DNA of 64,000 nt from Phoenix dactylifera (lineage: Eukaryota > Streptophyta > Magnoliopsida > Arecales > Arecaceae). The notes under the pieces are model-generated. The model was not told the DNA's origin. It ran no database searches and saw only the letters and a list, made by a program, of their open reading frames with translations. A program made the translations under genes and the position numbers. Below are positions 23,430-35,660 of the stretch, piece by piece; position 1 is the stretch's first letter; each line of letters opens with the position of its first letter. Location of the stretch: positions 4,340,001-4,404,000 of the forward strand of contig NC_052393.1 in the NCBI RefSeq assembly GCF_009389715.1, in the 5' to 3' direction.

Positions 23430-24370
23430 GATAATACCATCCAAGCAAGCGCACTGTCGTATCATTGCACGAAGTTTAGTTGCAATAATAACATGTCAAA
23501 TTGAGGCATTAATCATTATTGACAGGGGTCCATAGGTGGCATGGTCAGGATAAAGGGGGTTATCTAACAACCCATGATTGTTTTGTTACATGACAAGTTT
23601 TAATAGGTGACAACTCGAGCAATTAAGTTTTCGTCAGACTCATTGTGGGCTTTTTTTCGAGAAAAATGTCAGGCAAGTCTAACCAGCTTTGATTAAGAAA
23701 ATGAAAGGGATAATACATGCAAAAGGCCAAGGATGACAACAATATCACAAGGCACTAAAGAAAGAACATGTGTAATAATAGACATTTTGTTCTCCAAAGC
23801 TACTTTGGTCCATTCAGCAAGTGGGAACTTAATGTATTCTAACAACTGCAGCGAAGTCTTCTGCTTGGAGTTCCTCTCCAGCCAAAAGCACCCCAGCTAG
23901 TGATAAGAACATGACATCCATACCCATCCTCCATTGCTTTGGAATAGCATGCCTCCATTTTAATTCTAATATTGTTCATGGCCAGTTCGATGTTTGGAAA
24001 TTTTATTGGACAATGAACGTGCAATCCCACTGTGGACTTGCATGTAAAAAAAAGGGCTCTTTGAGCAACCCTTTAATTTGTGGTCCCTCTCTTATGCTAT
24101 GTCACTGTATACCGTGTATGGTGGAAAGGGACCGGGAATTAAAAAACATCAAGTCAAGTGGACCGAATGAGAAAAAAAGATGAGGAGGGACTTCTTATGA
24201 GAGTCGACCAATCAATAAGTTTCCAATTTTATTTGCAGATCACGTAAAATCCAACTATCATTCATTGAGTCTAGCAAATACAGTGCACGTGCATATATGT
24301 TTTTTTCATAATCGCATGTGATTGAAAGATCTCTCCCCCCCTCTCTCTATTAGTCCCCTTTTCCCTTCAA
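23430..24370. repeat. Dispersed repeat D, copy 2
   Basis: Relative of 14040-14640. The outer parts align in direct orientation, but about 23595-23697 matches the reverse complement of 14262-14366. Shared words on the inverted strand include 'gagttgtcacctattaaaac'. This copy also holds about 390 bp (roughly 23848-24240) absent from copy 1. No transposase-like frame was seen. Confidence 0.65.
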
Positions 24371-26030
24371 TGTGAAGGTTCAAATGAAAAGGATACATTC
24401 TCTTTATTGAGCAAACAGGGGATAAGGAATTGTTGCTTTTTAAAAAAAAAACTGACAGTGATGGAGGAAGTTGTTTTTACCAGATGGAATGTAAAATAGG
24501 GATTTCTAGATTTTTCATTTTTAATCCAAATGGGATGTGCAGGTTTAGGCTCTAGGACCAGCCATATAAAGCTGGGCTCAAAGCCTTTCTCATTATATTT
24601 TCATGAATTTAGGCAAATGTTGAAAGTTTGGTTTTGTTTGTTTTCCTTTTTCTTTTATTTTTTCTTCACTTGAAACAAGCCTTCACCACTGGTTTAGATG
24701 ATATAGTAACCAAAGTTTTTTCTGTTATCAAAATTATAAAGGATTTGTGCTCAAGAGCAATGGACAACTGAATCTACAACCTAACTAGCTTTGAAAATTT
24801 TATATGATTGAATAACTAAAACCAAGTGTTCGTCGGAGTTATCAAAAATTCTAACTTTTTTCCACAACATGGAAAGAACTATGTGAAGAACAACTGAAAA
24901 GAAATATCAAGAAGAAATAAAAACATGGTGGGTTATTTACATATATAGAGAAGCAATCTAGGATCAATTATAAGTAGAAAACAAGGGAAAGCAAAACCAA
25001 ACATGAAGAGGATAAAGTAAAATAAAACATAGATTAACATGAAAAGAAAGAATAAAAGATAGTATCGGCCTCACTCCTGATAGCTAAGAATCTCACCTAG
25101 GGTTGCCACCCTTATGCTTGTTATACGGAATCACATCAAAGAGAAGAAAAAATTAATATTCCATTCATCTTCTACAAGTCTATTTAAATAACTAAACTCC
25201 AATATTTTAAGAAAAAGAAAGCTCTAACTAGACAATTGAGCTTTCTAGATACCCTTAGGAATGTGTGGTTACTATTCATAATTGCTTTAGCATGTGGATC
25301 AATACCACATAAAAAGAAGAGTGACAAAAAATCAGGCCCATCAAGTGGTTAAATAATATTTAAAATCATTAATCTTATCCCCCATTTCTAAAATAATCAA
25401 CTAAAACAGAAATTAACCTTAATAAAAGAAAAAGGTAATAAATTGACAGCTAAAAATAAATCTAAGAGAACAAATTAAAAGTGTAAATAAACTTTCTCAA
25501 ATGTTCGTCCACATATTCAGCTACTACCAAAGGATGCAAAAACATAACACTAAATGTATGGAACATTATTGCAATACCTTATTCACCTTTATATTTACTA
25601 TAATAGTGACATAGAATGAGTAAACATTTCTAAAATTATAAGGAGATAGACGCCCACTGAGGTACAAATATGAAAGGACTCCATTTATCATTACAAATTG
25701 TTACAGCAATATGAAAGATTTTAGGTTGCCATCCTCAGCAACCACAATACACAAATATATCGTGATAAATGGGGCATAGATTAGATCCAAACCCCCTTAT
25801 GTATTGCACTGCTCCTTACAAAATGCAAGGAATGGATTTTGCGCATGTGAGTGTGTGCACTTTTTTGTTGGGGGTTGATCCACCTCATCACCGTATAAAT
25901 CTAGGCTGGCGTCACCCAAGGGGTTGACTTAAAAAACTCCCTACATAGAAATACCGGTAGAATTAATTCAAATAATTCAGGAAAATATTAAATATTAAAT
26001 ATTTTAATTCATTTTCTTTTTTTGTATTGT
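24371..26030. other. Intergenic, AT-rich, no recognised gene
   Basis: About 1.65 kb with A-rich and T-rich runs. No coding or repeat signal was recognised on either strand. Confidence 0.4.
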
Positions 26031-26886
26031 CTTTTCTATTTTATTTGAAGTTCCTCATATCAACAAGTCATCCTCTTGAATCTATTTGATGATAAAGTAT
26101 GTACGATTAATGTCCTAGTCGCTTACGAAACTAGAAAGTCAGTATTGTTTACTTCTATGATGGCTAGGGTTTAAATTCGAAGCTGACCGAAAATAAAAGA
26201 TTGAAAATAAACTTAATATACTATACTTTAGGTTTAGATCTTGAAATTATCTAGTCAGGTGTTGATTTAGTTGGATCCATACTCAAAAACTTGAAACCAA
26301 ACCAATACAATACATATGTATGTACCAATGCACATATATAACATTTGTACTAAGCTTTGGTTGCATCGATATTTTGATAATGTAAGCAATAGCTGAACAA
26401 ATATCTTCTTTTAGTATAGTTTTCTTATCATTTTCTATATCATTGTTCTTTTCCATGACTTTTCTATTTTATTTGAAGTTCCTCATATCAACAAGTCATC
26501 CTCTTGAATCTATTTGATGATAAAGTATGTACGATTAATGTCCTAGTCGCTTACGAAACTAGAAAGTCAGTATTGTTTACTTCTATGATGGCTAGGGTTT
26601 AAATTCGAAGCTGACCGAAAATAAAAGATCGAAAATAAACTTAATATACTATACTTTAGGTTTAGATCTTGAAATTATCTAGTCAGGTGTTGATTTAGTT
26701 GGATCCATACTCAAAAACTTGAAACCAAACCAATACAATACATATGTATGTACCAATGCACATATATAACATTTGTACTAAGCTTTGGTTGCATCGATAT
26801 TTTGATAATGTAAGCAATAGCTGAACAAATATCTTCTTTTAGTATAGTTTTCTTATCATTTTCTATATCATTGTTCTTTTCCATGA
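26031..26886. repeat. 428-bp near-perfect head-to-tail duplication
   Basis: Copies are 26031-26458 and 26459-26886. Both run from 'cttttctattttatttgaag' to 'tcattgttcttttccatga'. By eye only one substitution separates them ('aaagattgaa' against 'aaagatcgaa'). Near identity means either a very recent duplication or an assembly artefact. No gene content. Confidence 0.95.
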
Positions 26887-27620
26887 CTTTTCATGAACTA
26901 AAAACTTGGATACATCAAATAAATTAAAAGACAATCCAAAAGTGCAACAAAGTAATTTACTAGATATCTGGTTACCATCCAATGCCCCTTTTTTGGGTCC
27001 GAAATGGGTATTGCTTTGGAGAATTTGGATTTAGGATTGGATCTAAAACATAAATTTAGGATTTGGATATGGCCAAAGTCTACCAGGACTTAACATGTTG
27101 ACAATCGTGGTGATGGCAGATTCTATTTTATTTTAGTTCTCAACATCTAATAGTTTCTTAGTTATTCATGGTAGAATTCATTACCCTAAAGTTTAGCATA
27201 AAGATTCGATTTTAATATTCGCTTCGACATCACATATTCATTCCCACCATCCCACACGGTATCTCTGGAATAAACTTCCTTTTTTTGGCAAATTTGAATA
27301 AACTTCTTTGAGATCGAAGCTGGTCTCCTCTATATGTAAGATTGACCACAGTATTCTTTTTCCTTTTTTGAATGAGCATCACAAATAAACTCTATTTATT
27401 AAAATACCTTAAATGAAATCAATCCAATTAATTTTTCTAATCAACAAAAAGCTCCTTTTTATGTCCTAGAACAAGCTGACCATAATATCGGATATGCTTG
27501 TAAAATTAAGTCATCTAAATGAATAGCGGTTCAAAAACGAAACATCCCGAATCTCAAATAGATCACAAAACAGACAAATCAACCGCAAGCAAAAGACCTG
27601 GAAGGGGAGAAAGGACACAA
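26887..27620. other. Intergenic between the 428-bp duplication and the second SKP1 pseudogene
   Basis: The part 26980-27110 ('ggattggatctaaaacataa' and 'aggatttggatatggccaaa') resembles 9940-10075 in the bZIP intron, so it is a dispersed repeat fragment. The rest shows nothing recognisable. Confidence 0.4.
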
Positions 27621-27773
27621 CCAACGAGCCAATCAAAACCCTCACCCTATAAAACCAGACCAGAAATAAAAGGGGGAAAAAAGAACATAAACAGCGAGCC
27701 AATCGAAACCTTAACACCCTAGAAAACCAAACCAGAAAAGAGAAAGAAGAAAAACAAGGCACAAGGATCTCAC

Positions 27774-28030
27774 CAAGAGGAGCTCGTAGAGGAAGGAGGG
27801 CAGGCCCCAAGACTTGAGCTTGGCGTCAGCGGCGTTCTCCAGGTGGTTGTTGCAGCACTTCAGCACCTCGGCAAAGACCCACGGTGGGGATAGGAATGAC
27901 AACCCCGAGCACCCGTCTGTGGGCATCGTCTCTGACTGGATCGCCACTGTCTCGTCCACCACGAAGTGCCGCCCGCCCAAGCTCGAATCTCCTTCTTCTT
28001 CTTCTCCACAGCAGCAACCACCGACGCCAT
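27774..28030 (-). pseudogene. SKP1-like pseudogene, exon 1 only (copy at 28.0 kb)
   Basis: ATG at 28030 gives MASVVAAVEKKKKEIRA and then loses the SKP1 frame. Another frame runs from GRHFVVDETVAIQSETMPTD through VFAEVLKCCNNH, NAADAKLKSWG and FLYELLL to the donor CTCTTG|gtgaga. Blocks and order match SKP1 exon 1, with one clear frame change near the N-terminus and loss of the WDADY motif. No exon 2 lies between it and the 22.4-kb gene. It shares its N-terminal MASV(V/A)AA coding start and its 5' flank with the 16.8-kb copy, so they derive from one duplication. Left of the donor a stretch of about 60 bp ('gagccaatc(a/g)aaacc...') occurs twice, near 27630 and 27698. Confidence 0.78.
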
Positions 28031-29476
28031 GAGGCCCATGACCGATGGATCGATCAGCTCCTACAAACCCTAGCAGAAACCCAAGCAATGTCTCACTCCT
28101 CGCCCGCCGGTGGTCGTGCTGGGTCTCTTTCGGCATTACTAATAGCGAGAGAGGGAATATTCTCGCTATCACACGGTTACCAATTTGGACAGCGCCCAAT
28201 GTTTTCGAGACACTTGATGAGGTTATCGATTGTTGAACGTAACGGATTTGAGAGAGTGTGTGATTTCAAGAGTACACGGATGATATATATAAATATCATC
28301 TCCTGCTTCAAAATATGCTTCAAAATATTTGGAACATCGTTAGTAGTGGCATGGTTGTCCGGGCTAAATATGTATACAAATAAACTAATGTGGCTGCAAA
28401 TTGGATAGTCTTATATGTGGACATTTATTCTATAGATGTTTTATAGATCGAAAAAAGGAAGCTGTCTAGAGCATTTTGAGAGACACTGTATTTTGATTTT
28501 ATTTGATGTATCCATAATTAAAGTTGTACGAATCATCCGTTCTAATTATATATATATACACACACATTCACGGGATTATTTGAGATCTAAGTCAAGCTCT
28601 CGACCAATTTGGTAATACGTCACCCGAGAACAGAATCTCCTCTATATATTGGCAAATGACTTCTCAGATACATATATACAGTGGTTAACGGGACATAATG
28701 GAGATTCCACGAGGAAGTAGCTCACAGATGGACACGTTGTTGGATTTTGACCCACATGATTAAATATGGGTGGTTACTGTAACCACTTACGGAGAAGATT
28801 ACACTGCGTTATCCTTGATAGTAGGATAACTTCACGGGCATCACCCTCTGCCCATAACGCGAACAAAAAATCGAACCCCATCTCCGGATGTTTGAACAGG
28901 GGCCAAGAGGGAGAAACGAAGCTTGATCATTCAGAAAATCCATGGATCCAGGTACGCTACCTTCATGGTTGTTTTATGATCCTATTTAAGATGTTTACAC
29001 ACGTGGCATAGAGATTATGATGGTAAGTGAGTTGCCAAACACAAGCGTAAACATCCACTAAACAGGGGTTTGTAGGAGCTCCAGGGAAACCTCTGAAGCA
29101 AGTTTGAAAATTCAACATATCAAAAGAGTGATAGAAGGACGAGGGTGATAAGGAGGGCTTTTCTTTGATCAGATTTTAGATTGAAGAAGCTACAATAGAT
29201 GAATCACCTTCTAGTGGCATGGAGAATGGCCCTTGTCATACTCCGGCCAGCTTTGCTGTACTAACAATCTCTAGAGATAAAGGAATAGCAGCTACCTCCA
29301 AGGTATCACCTCTCTAATTAGAACTAATATATTCACAACTTGATCCATTTCCAAGAGCACCGCCATCAAAGTTTACGTTCAGAAGAAGTCTTTGGGAGAA
29401 CCCAAGAGAAACAAAGATAGGTATTAGCAAGCTTGCAATTGCAAAGATGACTAACTCCCTACTTAGGCATTAAACT
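28031..29476. repeat. Duplicated flank of the SKP1 pseudogene, block 2
   Basis: Re-aligns with 16792-17620 through the shared words listed for that block. It is longer because of extra sequence, notably about 28740-28985, which interrupts the alignment between 'agtagctcacagatggacac' and 'cacacgtggcatagagatta'. No coding sequence was recognised in the extra DNA. Confidence 0.7.
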
Positions 29477-29909
29477 TGTGAGGACCCATGCGAGCGTATG
29501 TTTAGTCCCACATCGGTTATTCGCTGGGTAGATCTTGGATAGTTTTATAGAATTAAGAAACCCAAATAATACCTTCTGGCTAATCATTTTGGGTGAGGTC
29601 GTAAGTTGTTACAAATGGTATCAGACCCGGCCCATAACCTATGTGGACTAGGAGATACTGCAACACGGGTCCATTGGGATTGACCACGAGCCGATCGTGG
29701 TGTTTGTGATTAGATTTGAATGGATTTGGACCCTTAGCCTGACGAAGATGTTAGGACTTAAACGGGGAAGTATGTGAGGACTCGTGCGGGCGTGTATTTA
29801 GTCCTATATCGGTTATTCGTTGGGTAGATCTTGGATATTTATATAGGATCGAGGAACCCAAATAATATCTTTCAGCTAGCCATTTTGGACGAGATCCTGG
29901 ATTGTTACA
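29477..29909 (+). mobile_element. TRIM (terminal-repeat retrotransposon in miniature), fossil, structurally whole
   Basis: Two 137-bp direct terminal repeats (29477-29613 and 29773-29909) both start TGTGAGGAC and end TTGTTACA. Just inside the left one is 'tggtatcaga', the primer-binding site for initiator tRNA-Met. A purine-rich 'aacggggaag' precedes the right one. The 5-bp direct duplication AAACT flanks the element on both sides. It has no coding capacity, as is normal for TRIMs. The repeats differ at about 27 of 137 positions by eye (roughly 80% identity), mostly transitions, so the insertion is old. Confidence 0.93.
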
Positions 29910-30950
29910 AAACTCTTCCGAGAAAACTCCTCATCAATCAAAAAGATGGCAGCTCTGGTAAAGAGATGACTCCATAACGGGAGCATGGTTGTCCTACGGT
30001 GCGATTACAAAGAGGAAGGTACAAATATTAGCATATTTGTATTTGTTATTTTTTAGTTATCGAGATTGGTGCAATACAAAAGGGGAACGTGAGTTTTACT
30101 AGTGGGTTGGGTCTCGGTTTTATTCGCTGTAACCTTTACAGGCATTGTCCTCACATGTGAGAACCAGTACGGATGTGTTCTTAATTCAAAATCAGCCATG
30201 CATGGGTCCATTTTGGATATGTATATCTGAAATGTATCATGTGGCCTGCTCCAGATTTGGGTTAGGGGCATGACACCATATGTTTGAAATAAGTTAGATC
30301 AATTATAAAAGGAAAAAAATAGAAAAAGAATAAAACTCAGCACCTAAACATAGGAGCTCAGTATTATTGTTCTCAAACGAATGTAGAGGATGCATCAAAA
30401 ATACTTGTTCAGGCTATATTTTTTTATCATTAATGAGATGTGGGACCCATAAAGGATGGTTGTAATCTTAAGTGAATAATTACAGTTGAACTCCACATAA
30501 TTACATTCCCGTTTTCCTTTTTTTTCTTTCTCAAGGGGAAACTCTACATGGATGTTCATGATCTTATAACTTCAACTTTCTTTTTACTGCACATTACCTT
30601 GACGCATATCTTATATACAGATGTTAATCATGTCCAAAATGTAATACATAGCAGAGTTGAAGTGTAATACAGATGTAAATCACCTCCTTGAGGAAGATCA
30701 AAGTGAAAATCTAAGTATAATTTTGTTTTGTTAATTTTTTTCTGGCCAACGATTTTTCTTTTGTAGAAAGAGGAGCTGCAGCTTGATTATAAAGAGTAGT
30801 ACAAAGTATGTAGATTACAGGTGATAACACAAGAGGACCCAAAAAAAAAAAAGAACACCTAGGATGGAAAACAATAGTACCGAGACAGCGAGACTGATCC
30901 ACCCAGTGTTTGATTGATAATGGCAGCCATTACAAAATCATGCCGTGGGT
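29910..30950. other. Intergenic, no recognised gene
   Basis: AT-rich DNA between the TRIM and a LINE-like relic. No gene or repeat was recognised. Confidence 0.35.
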
Positions 30951-30959
30951 ACCTGTTTA

Positions 30960-31680
30960 TCCAGAAATTGTATAGAAGGGTGGAGCAGAAAGTTAGAAAA
31001 CCATCTCCCTGATCACAGAACGCCACCTGCGAAGCACATAGTTGAGAACACTATGACCATACTGGTTCCCCAACGGAAACATATAATGTTTAAGAGCCGC
31101 ACCCAAACTAAGAACTGAAGGCACTGAAGGACCGTCCAGCTGAACAATCTTTCAATTATAACCTGAGGCAAATGAAGAGGGCGACATAGAGCAGGAGCAA
31201 GCCGGCCAAAGATCGCCACCATACAGAGCATCACTTGAGTCGAGGAGAAGAAAGAATAAATGAGAAGCCCACTACAAAGTAGTTGGAGAAGAAGATAACC
31301 AACATACTAGGAAGGCATCATGAAACCAAAATCCAAACAGAGCCACCGAAATAAGACCAGGAACAAAGTAGTCTCAGTAGAAAAATACTACCTATGGAGA
31401 TCTGATTGAGCATGAGAGTGTCCGAACCATACACCTGCAGCATCTGCCTGCAACAACAATTATAATTCGATTGGAACAGGGTTTAGTGGAAGAATATCAA
31501 TAACACCTGCCCATGCATCCATAGCAAACCCTTGCCAAAAAACATGGTGAGCTTGAAAAACAGTGAGCAATAGCAACAGGTCATTCAGGATTGGGAGCCC
31601 TGCACATTTAGAAGAAGAAGGAGAATTAATCCAAGAGATAACTGTTTTTGAATCTCCTTCCAACAAAACCTGGTTCCTAT
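30960..31680 (-). mobile_element. LINE-type RNase H remnant
   Basis: Minus-strand translation of about 31670-31460 reads NQVLLEGDSKTVISWINSPS, then LPILNDLLLLL and HHVFWQGFAMDAWA. These correspond to the EGDS..VI.WI, HPLL.DI and HVFRE.N..AD blocks of the plant LINE RNase H-like domain. The frame ends soon after, and the rest toward 30960 is degraded. It has no counterpart at the 1455-1860 relic beyond family motifs. Confidence 0.55.
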
Positions 31681-32719
31681 GAAACTGATCCTTCCTCTCT
31701 TTTTATTTCTTGCTTCCTTTGTAACTTCATTTTATCTCAATAAAACTCCTTTAGGCACTTAGTGCCTATTGATTCTTTAACAACTTTTATATTTTATATA
31801 GCATATTATCTTACAGTTATAATATAGATTACAGTGCAAGAAGTAACATTTAATGGAAAGATAATCGTTTACAACAACACCATGATAATAGACTTCTAAC
31901 TTACAAATTAATATATTAGTTTCTGTAATAAATATTAGTTTTTTAACCTAGTATTACAAAAAAATAATGTCTCAAAAAAATATATATTTGAAAATTGTTA
32001 TCATTATATTATCACGTGCATCCCAACAACAATGACCTTACTTGCTATGACAGTTAAAAAAATTAACTTTTTGTCATTGTTGCTTGAATGAGAGACTGAA
32101 CCAACTATAGAGTTAAAACAAGTTTGAATGTTTGCTACTAATTATTTGATTGCTTTATTTCATAATCTCTTGAATTTTTTTTAATGTTAGCATCCACATT
32201 GTACTATAAGGATTAGAGCACCTCTTATGCCTTTCAGTTTCTACGAGGCACGAAAGTGTATTTCTTCTCAAGTGATTTGCTAATCTCTGATGATGGGTTG
32301 TCAGAAATAGACTTTCATTGATCCAATCATGTCATGGATCGATCCCCCAACATTTAGAGAAGCTAATCCCCATATGTCTTGATTCTAAATAATAAACATG
32401 ATAATGAATAAAATTGAATGGCACCCAAAAACCAATAGTCATGAGGAATGAATAATGAAAAATTCAGCAGAATCAATAAACCAACATTATCTCAGGGAAC
32501 ATAATTACTTGGAACTACTGCCAGTATCCAAAGTTGTGGAGTACATGTAAATCTCACTGGCTAAAACAACTAAAGGGGAAAATGAGCAAAAGATGGTGCA
32601 AAATTTTATTGCTCTACATCTGGCGTCTTTTCTATGTTCTAGAACTCCACCTGCTACTAGTTATCAGCCCTATTAACATAGCAAGAGAAAGTGTAAAAAG
32701 CCTAGTCCTTTATTTTCCT
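31681..32719. other. Intergenic; right part is probably the 3' UTR of SKP1 gene B
   Basis: AT-rich with no recognised gene. The portion next to 32720 would be the 3' UTR of the intact SKP1 gene. Confidence 0.4.
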
Positions 32720-35003
32720 TCATTCAAAGGACCATGAGTTTTCCCTCCGGATCTCTTCTTCTTCCTCAGGAGTGAAATCATTCGTGATTTTGAACCACTG
32801 CCGGATCTCATCAGGGGTCTTTCCCTTGATCACATCAGCAGCCCTTTGGCAGCCCAGGTCCAAAAGGTTTTTGATGTTCAGATAGTTGGAGGCCTGAATA
32901 TCAACACAGCAATATTATGTTATTACACAGTGCTCATATATAAAACCATAAATTCAACTAGCATAGTGTAAATACTTTAGTCAAAATGCAGTACATTGGG
33001 TGATTAGGAGAATAACCAGACACTCGAGACATATGATCTTGATTTCTTTACTTTTTTTTTCTATTCACACCACAGACAAATTAAGCATAAAACAAATGCT
33101 TATTTATTTTCACAATCCCAGTTCAGATAAAGAAAACCAAATATTCATTGCAAAGGGAAAACAGAAAAAGATTATATTATAGTAACCGGTGCTACTCAAA
33201 TAATAAGGAACTATCCAAAAGAAGTACAATTTGGCATGTATAACCCACCAATCCACCGTTAACTCATGATACAATCCATACATCACTGCAACTTCTATCA
33301 TGCAGGGCAAACAGGGAAACCAGACACTGTAAGAACATGAGGTAAAACACATGGAGACCAATATGTAGCTCTTAAACAAGTGATCTATGTGCAAAAGCTT
33401 GAGTAACTCACTGTATCGATATCTTTAGTACTAGGATGTTCCAAGCATATCAAAATGTGATGACAAACTCAGCATATTATATAATCATAGCCACCTTACT
33501 CATATACTTGTTTGTGCCAATGGTTCAAGAAACATCACAACATGGGCTCATCTTGCAAATAAACATGGTATAGTTTTCCCTCCTTTTTGTGAGACATAGA
33601 TCAAGGAATATATCATTAAATATCCTAGAAAACAAAAAAAAGAAAAAAACTTGGGCAGCAATGAGTTAGACGAGTCAAGTTTGCCTCCCAGACTTTCAAA
33701 AGAGAACTAGAAAAAATTGAATTCCCATCAACAATGACCACCAAACACAAAATTGCGCAAAATTTTCGGTGTTGCGTTCAATTATAAAGAAAAACAAACT
33801 GGAGTTGCTAGCATCAAAAAACAAATGATCAAGTAATTATATCAACTGCACGGATAAACTTGCTATAATGTCCAACCTCCATATTTAGATATTAGTAATC
33901 GTAAGAAAAACTTGGCAAGAGTTCTATTCAACACCTTTCCAATACCTCCGATATAACTGCAAACACATTCTAAGGTCAAAACAAGTAAGGCTTTTACCAT
34001 TAAGGACTACAAAGTTGAACAATCAAAGATTGCCTCATAAATGCAAAAAAAAAATAATTAAGAACGGAATTTAAGGAAAAATGTTCTAGGTGCATATTTT
34101 TCCTTCTCTTTTCTTGTCTCCTCCTTCCTTTGTTAATTGATAATTCCCATATGATCCGATCATCATCTTACAATTGTATGAGTAAGCACGTCAATTAACA
34201 TTCTAATCTCAGTTACTGTTTCATTCTATTTATAAAGGTGGACAATTGGGGTTATACGCAGATTGCCTTTTGAAAATTAATGAAATCATAGTCTCTTAGA
34301 TATTCATGGTGGTGGATTCTGAATTACTTTAAGCTTAGCTTGCAGACATTGCTTTGAATTCCACCAATCAGCCACCAAATCAATCCTTTTCTACATCTCT
34401 TGTTAAATCAAATTCATCCCGATTCAGGACCCTTTTTCCACTAGAATTAACGATAAAAATCTGAATTCTTTCTTCCCGGATCATTAAACCTATACATCCA
34501 GAATCATAAGATACAGAATACAGAAAAGTACATAAACCAATACAAATTCTCCACGCCGACGCAACCCGAAGCGATGGAAACCCTAACTTTAGCTTTACCC
34601 CAAAAACAAAAAACCCCTAACTTCAGAAAACCAAGCAAGAAATAGAGGAGAGAGGAAGAGGACACAAGAATCTGACCACGATGACGTCGTAGAGGACATC
34701 CTGCTCAACGTCGATGTAGTCGGCGTCCCAGGCGGCGACCTCCTCCTTGGTGGCGGGCCTGCCGTCGTGGCCGGAGGGCTTGCCTGCGTCGAAGTCGGCA
34801 TGCTTCTTGCAGTACTCGAGGATCACGGCGAGGACCTTGCCGGTGACGTTTGGGAGGGGGATCCCGCCCTCGGAGCACCCGTCCTCGATCATGTTCCCGA
34901 TCATCACTGACTGCTTCGCCGCCGCCTCCTCCAACTCGAACTCCTCCCCGTCGGAGCTCCTCAGCGTTATCATCTTCTTCTCATCCTCCCCCGCCGTCGC
35001 CAT
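32720..35003 (-). CDS. SKP1: SKP1-like SCF ubiquitin-ligase adaptor, intact (gene B)
   Basis: Exon 1 is 34677-35003 (109 codons), donor ATCGTG|gtcaga. Exon 2 is 32720-32893, acceptor ttcag|gcc. The product has 166 residues, a normal SKP1 length. It starts [26 protein letters not shown], carries the BTB/POZ-fold N-terminal part ([36 protein letters not shown]) and the [17 protein letters not shown] motif. Exon 2 holds the F-box-binding part ([45 protein letters not shown]) and ends SWSFE. The single phase-0 intron sits at the conserved plant SKP1 site. SKP1 bridges CUL1 and F-box proteins in nucleus and cytosol. Intron sequence still resembles the gene A intron (for example 'catggagaccaatatgtagc' against 'tgtggagaccaacatgtgac'), so the two are old tandem duplicates. 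Confidence 0.95.
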
Positions 35004-35399
35004 TATCCCCCGCTCGATCGACCGACTCGAAGAAACCCTATAACCCCAAATCCACGCACTCGCCGTCTCAGTAATCTCCCGCGCGGAGGTGAGGAGAGGA
35101 CGTTATTTGCAGGGGACCAGGGTGTCTTCGCGTCGGATTAGGATTCAACGGTTAAATTAATTAGCATGGAAGGGCTCTTCCGCGTCAGAGGGATCGTTAT
35201 GAAGTTAATTACGTCAAGGCCCATTTAAAACATTAGCGTCTTACCCGGGCCCATCGGCGACCAAAAGAAAGCCTCCAAATGCTAACGAGCTTTCCGATGC
35301 CCGCGGAAGAGGTGATTTACATGAGGATTTGACGCACGGTTGGGATTTTACGTGGATGAAATGTATTCTGATAACTATTTGGATTGAAATCTATTTTAT

Positions 35400-35660
35400 A
35401 CCACCAAGGTGGTAGCATAGTAGGAACGGAGCTTTGATTTCACCAGAGTGGCCCAGATTCGAAACGCACGGGCGTCGATTAAATGCGGAGACCAAATGCC
35501 TCCCGCCTGGTTTGTCGATGAAGTTGCTATCTGGTCTGCGTTACTTAGGTGGTGCTGGTGTGACGTACTCACATGGGGATAGGGCTGCCACACTGATGGA
35601 GCTCTGCTACGAGTGGGGAGGATATGAGTAAAAAATGTTCTATCCGTATCGAACACTCTT
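35400..35660 (+). mobile_element. tRNA-derived SINE
   Basis: 'ggtggtagcatagtagg' near 35409 resembles a pol III A box. 'cagattcgaaac', about 40 bp on, resembles a B box. A GC-richer body follows, unlike the AT-rich surroundings, ending near 'gaggatatgagtaaaaaatg'. Head order and length of about 250 bp fit a plant SINE. Ends and target-site duplication were not fixed. Confidence 0.5.
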
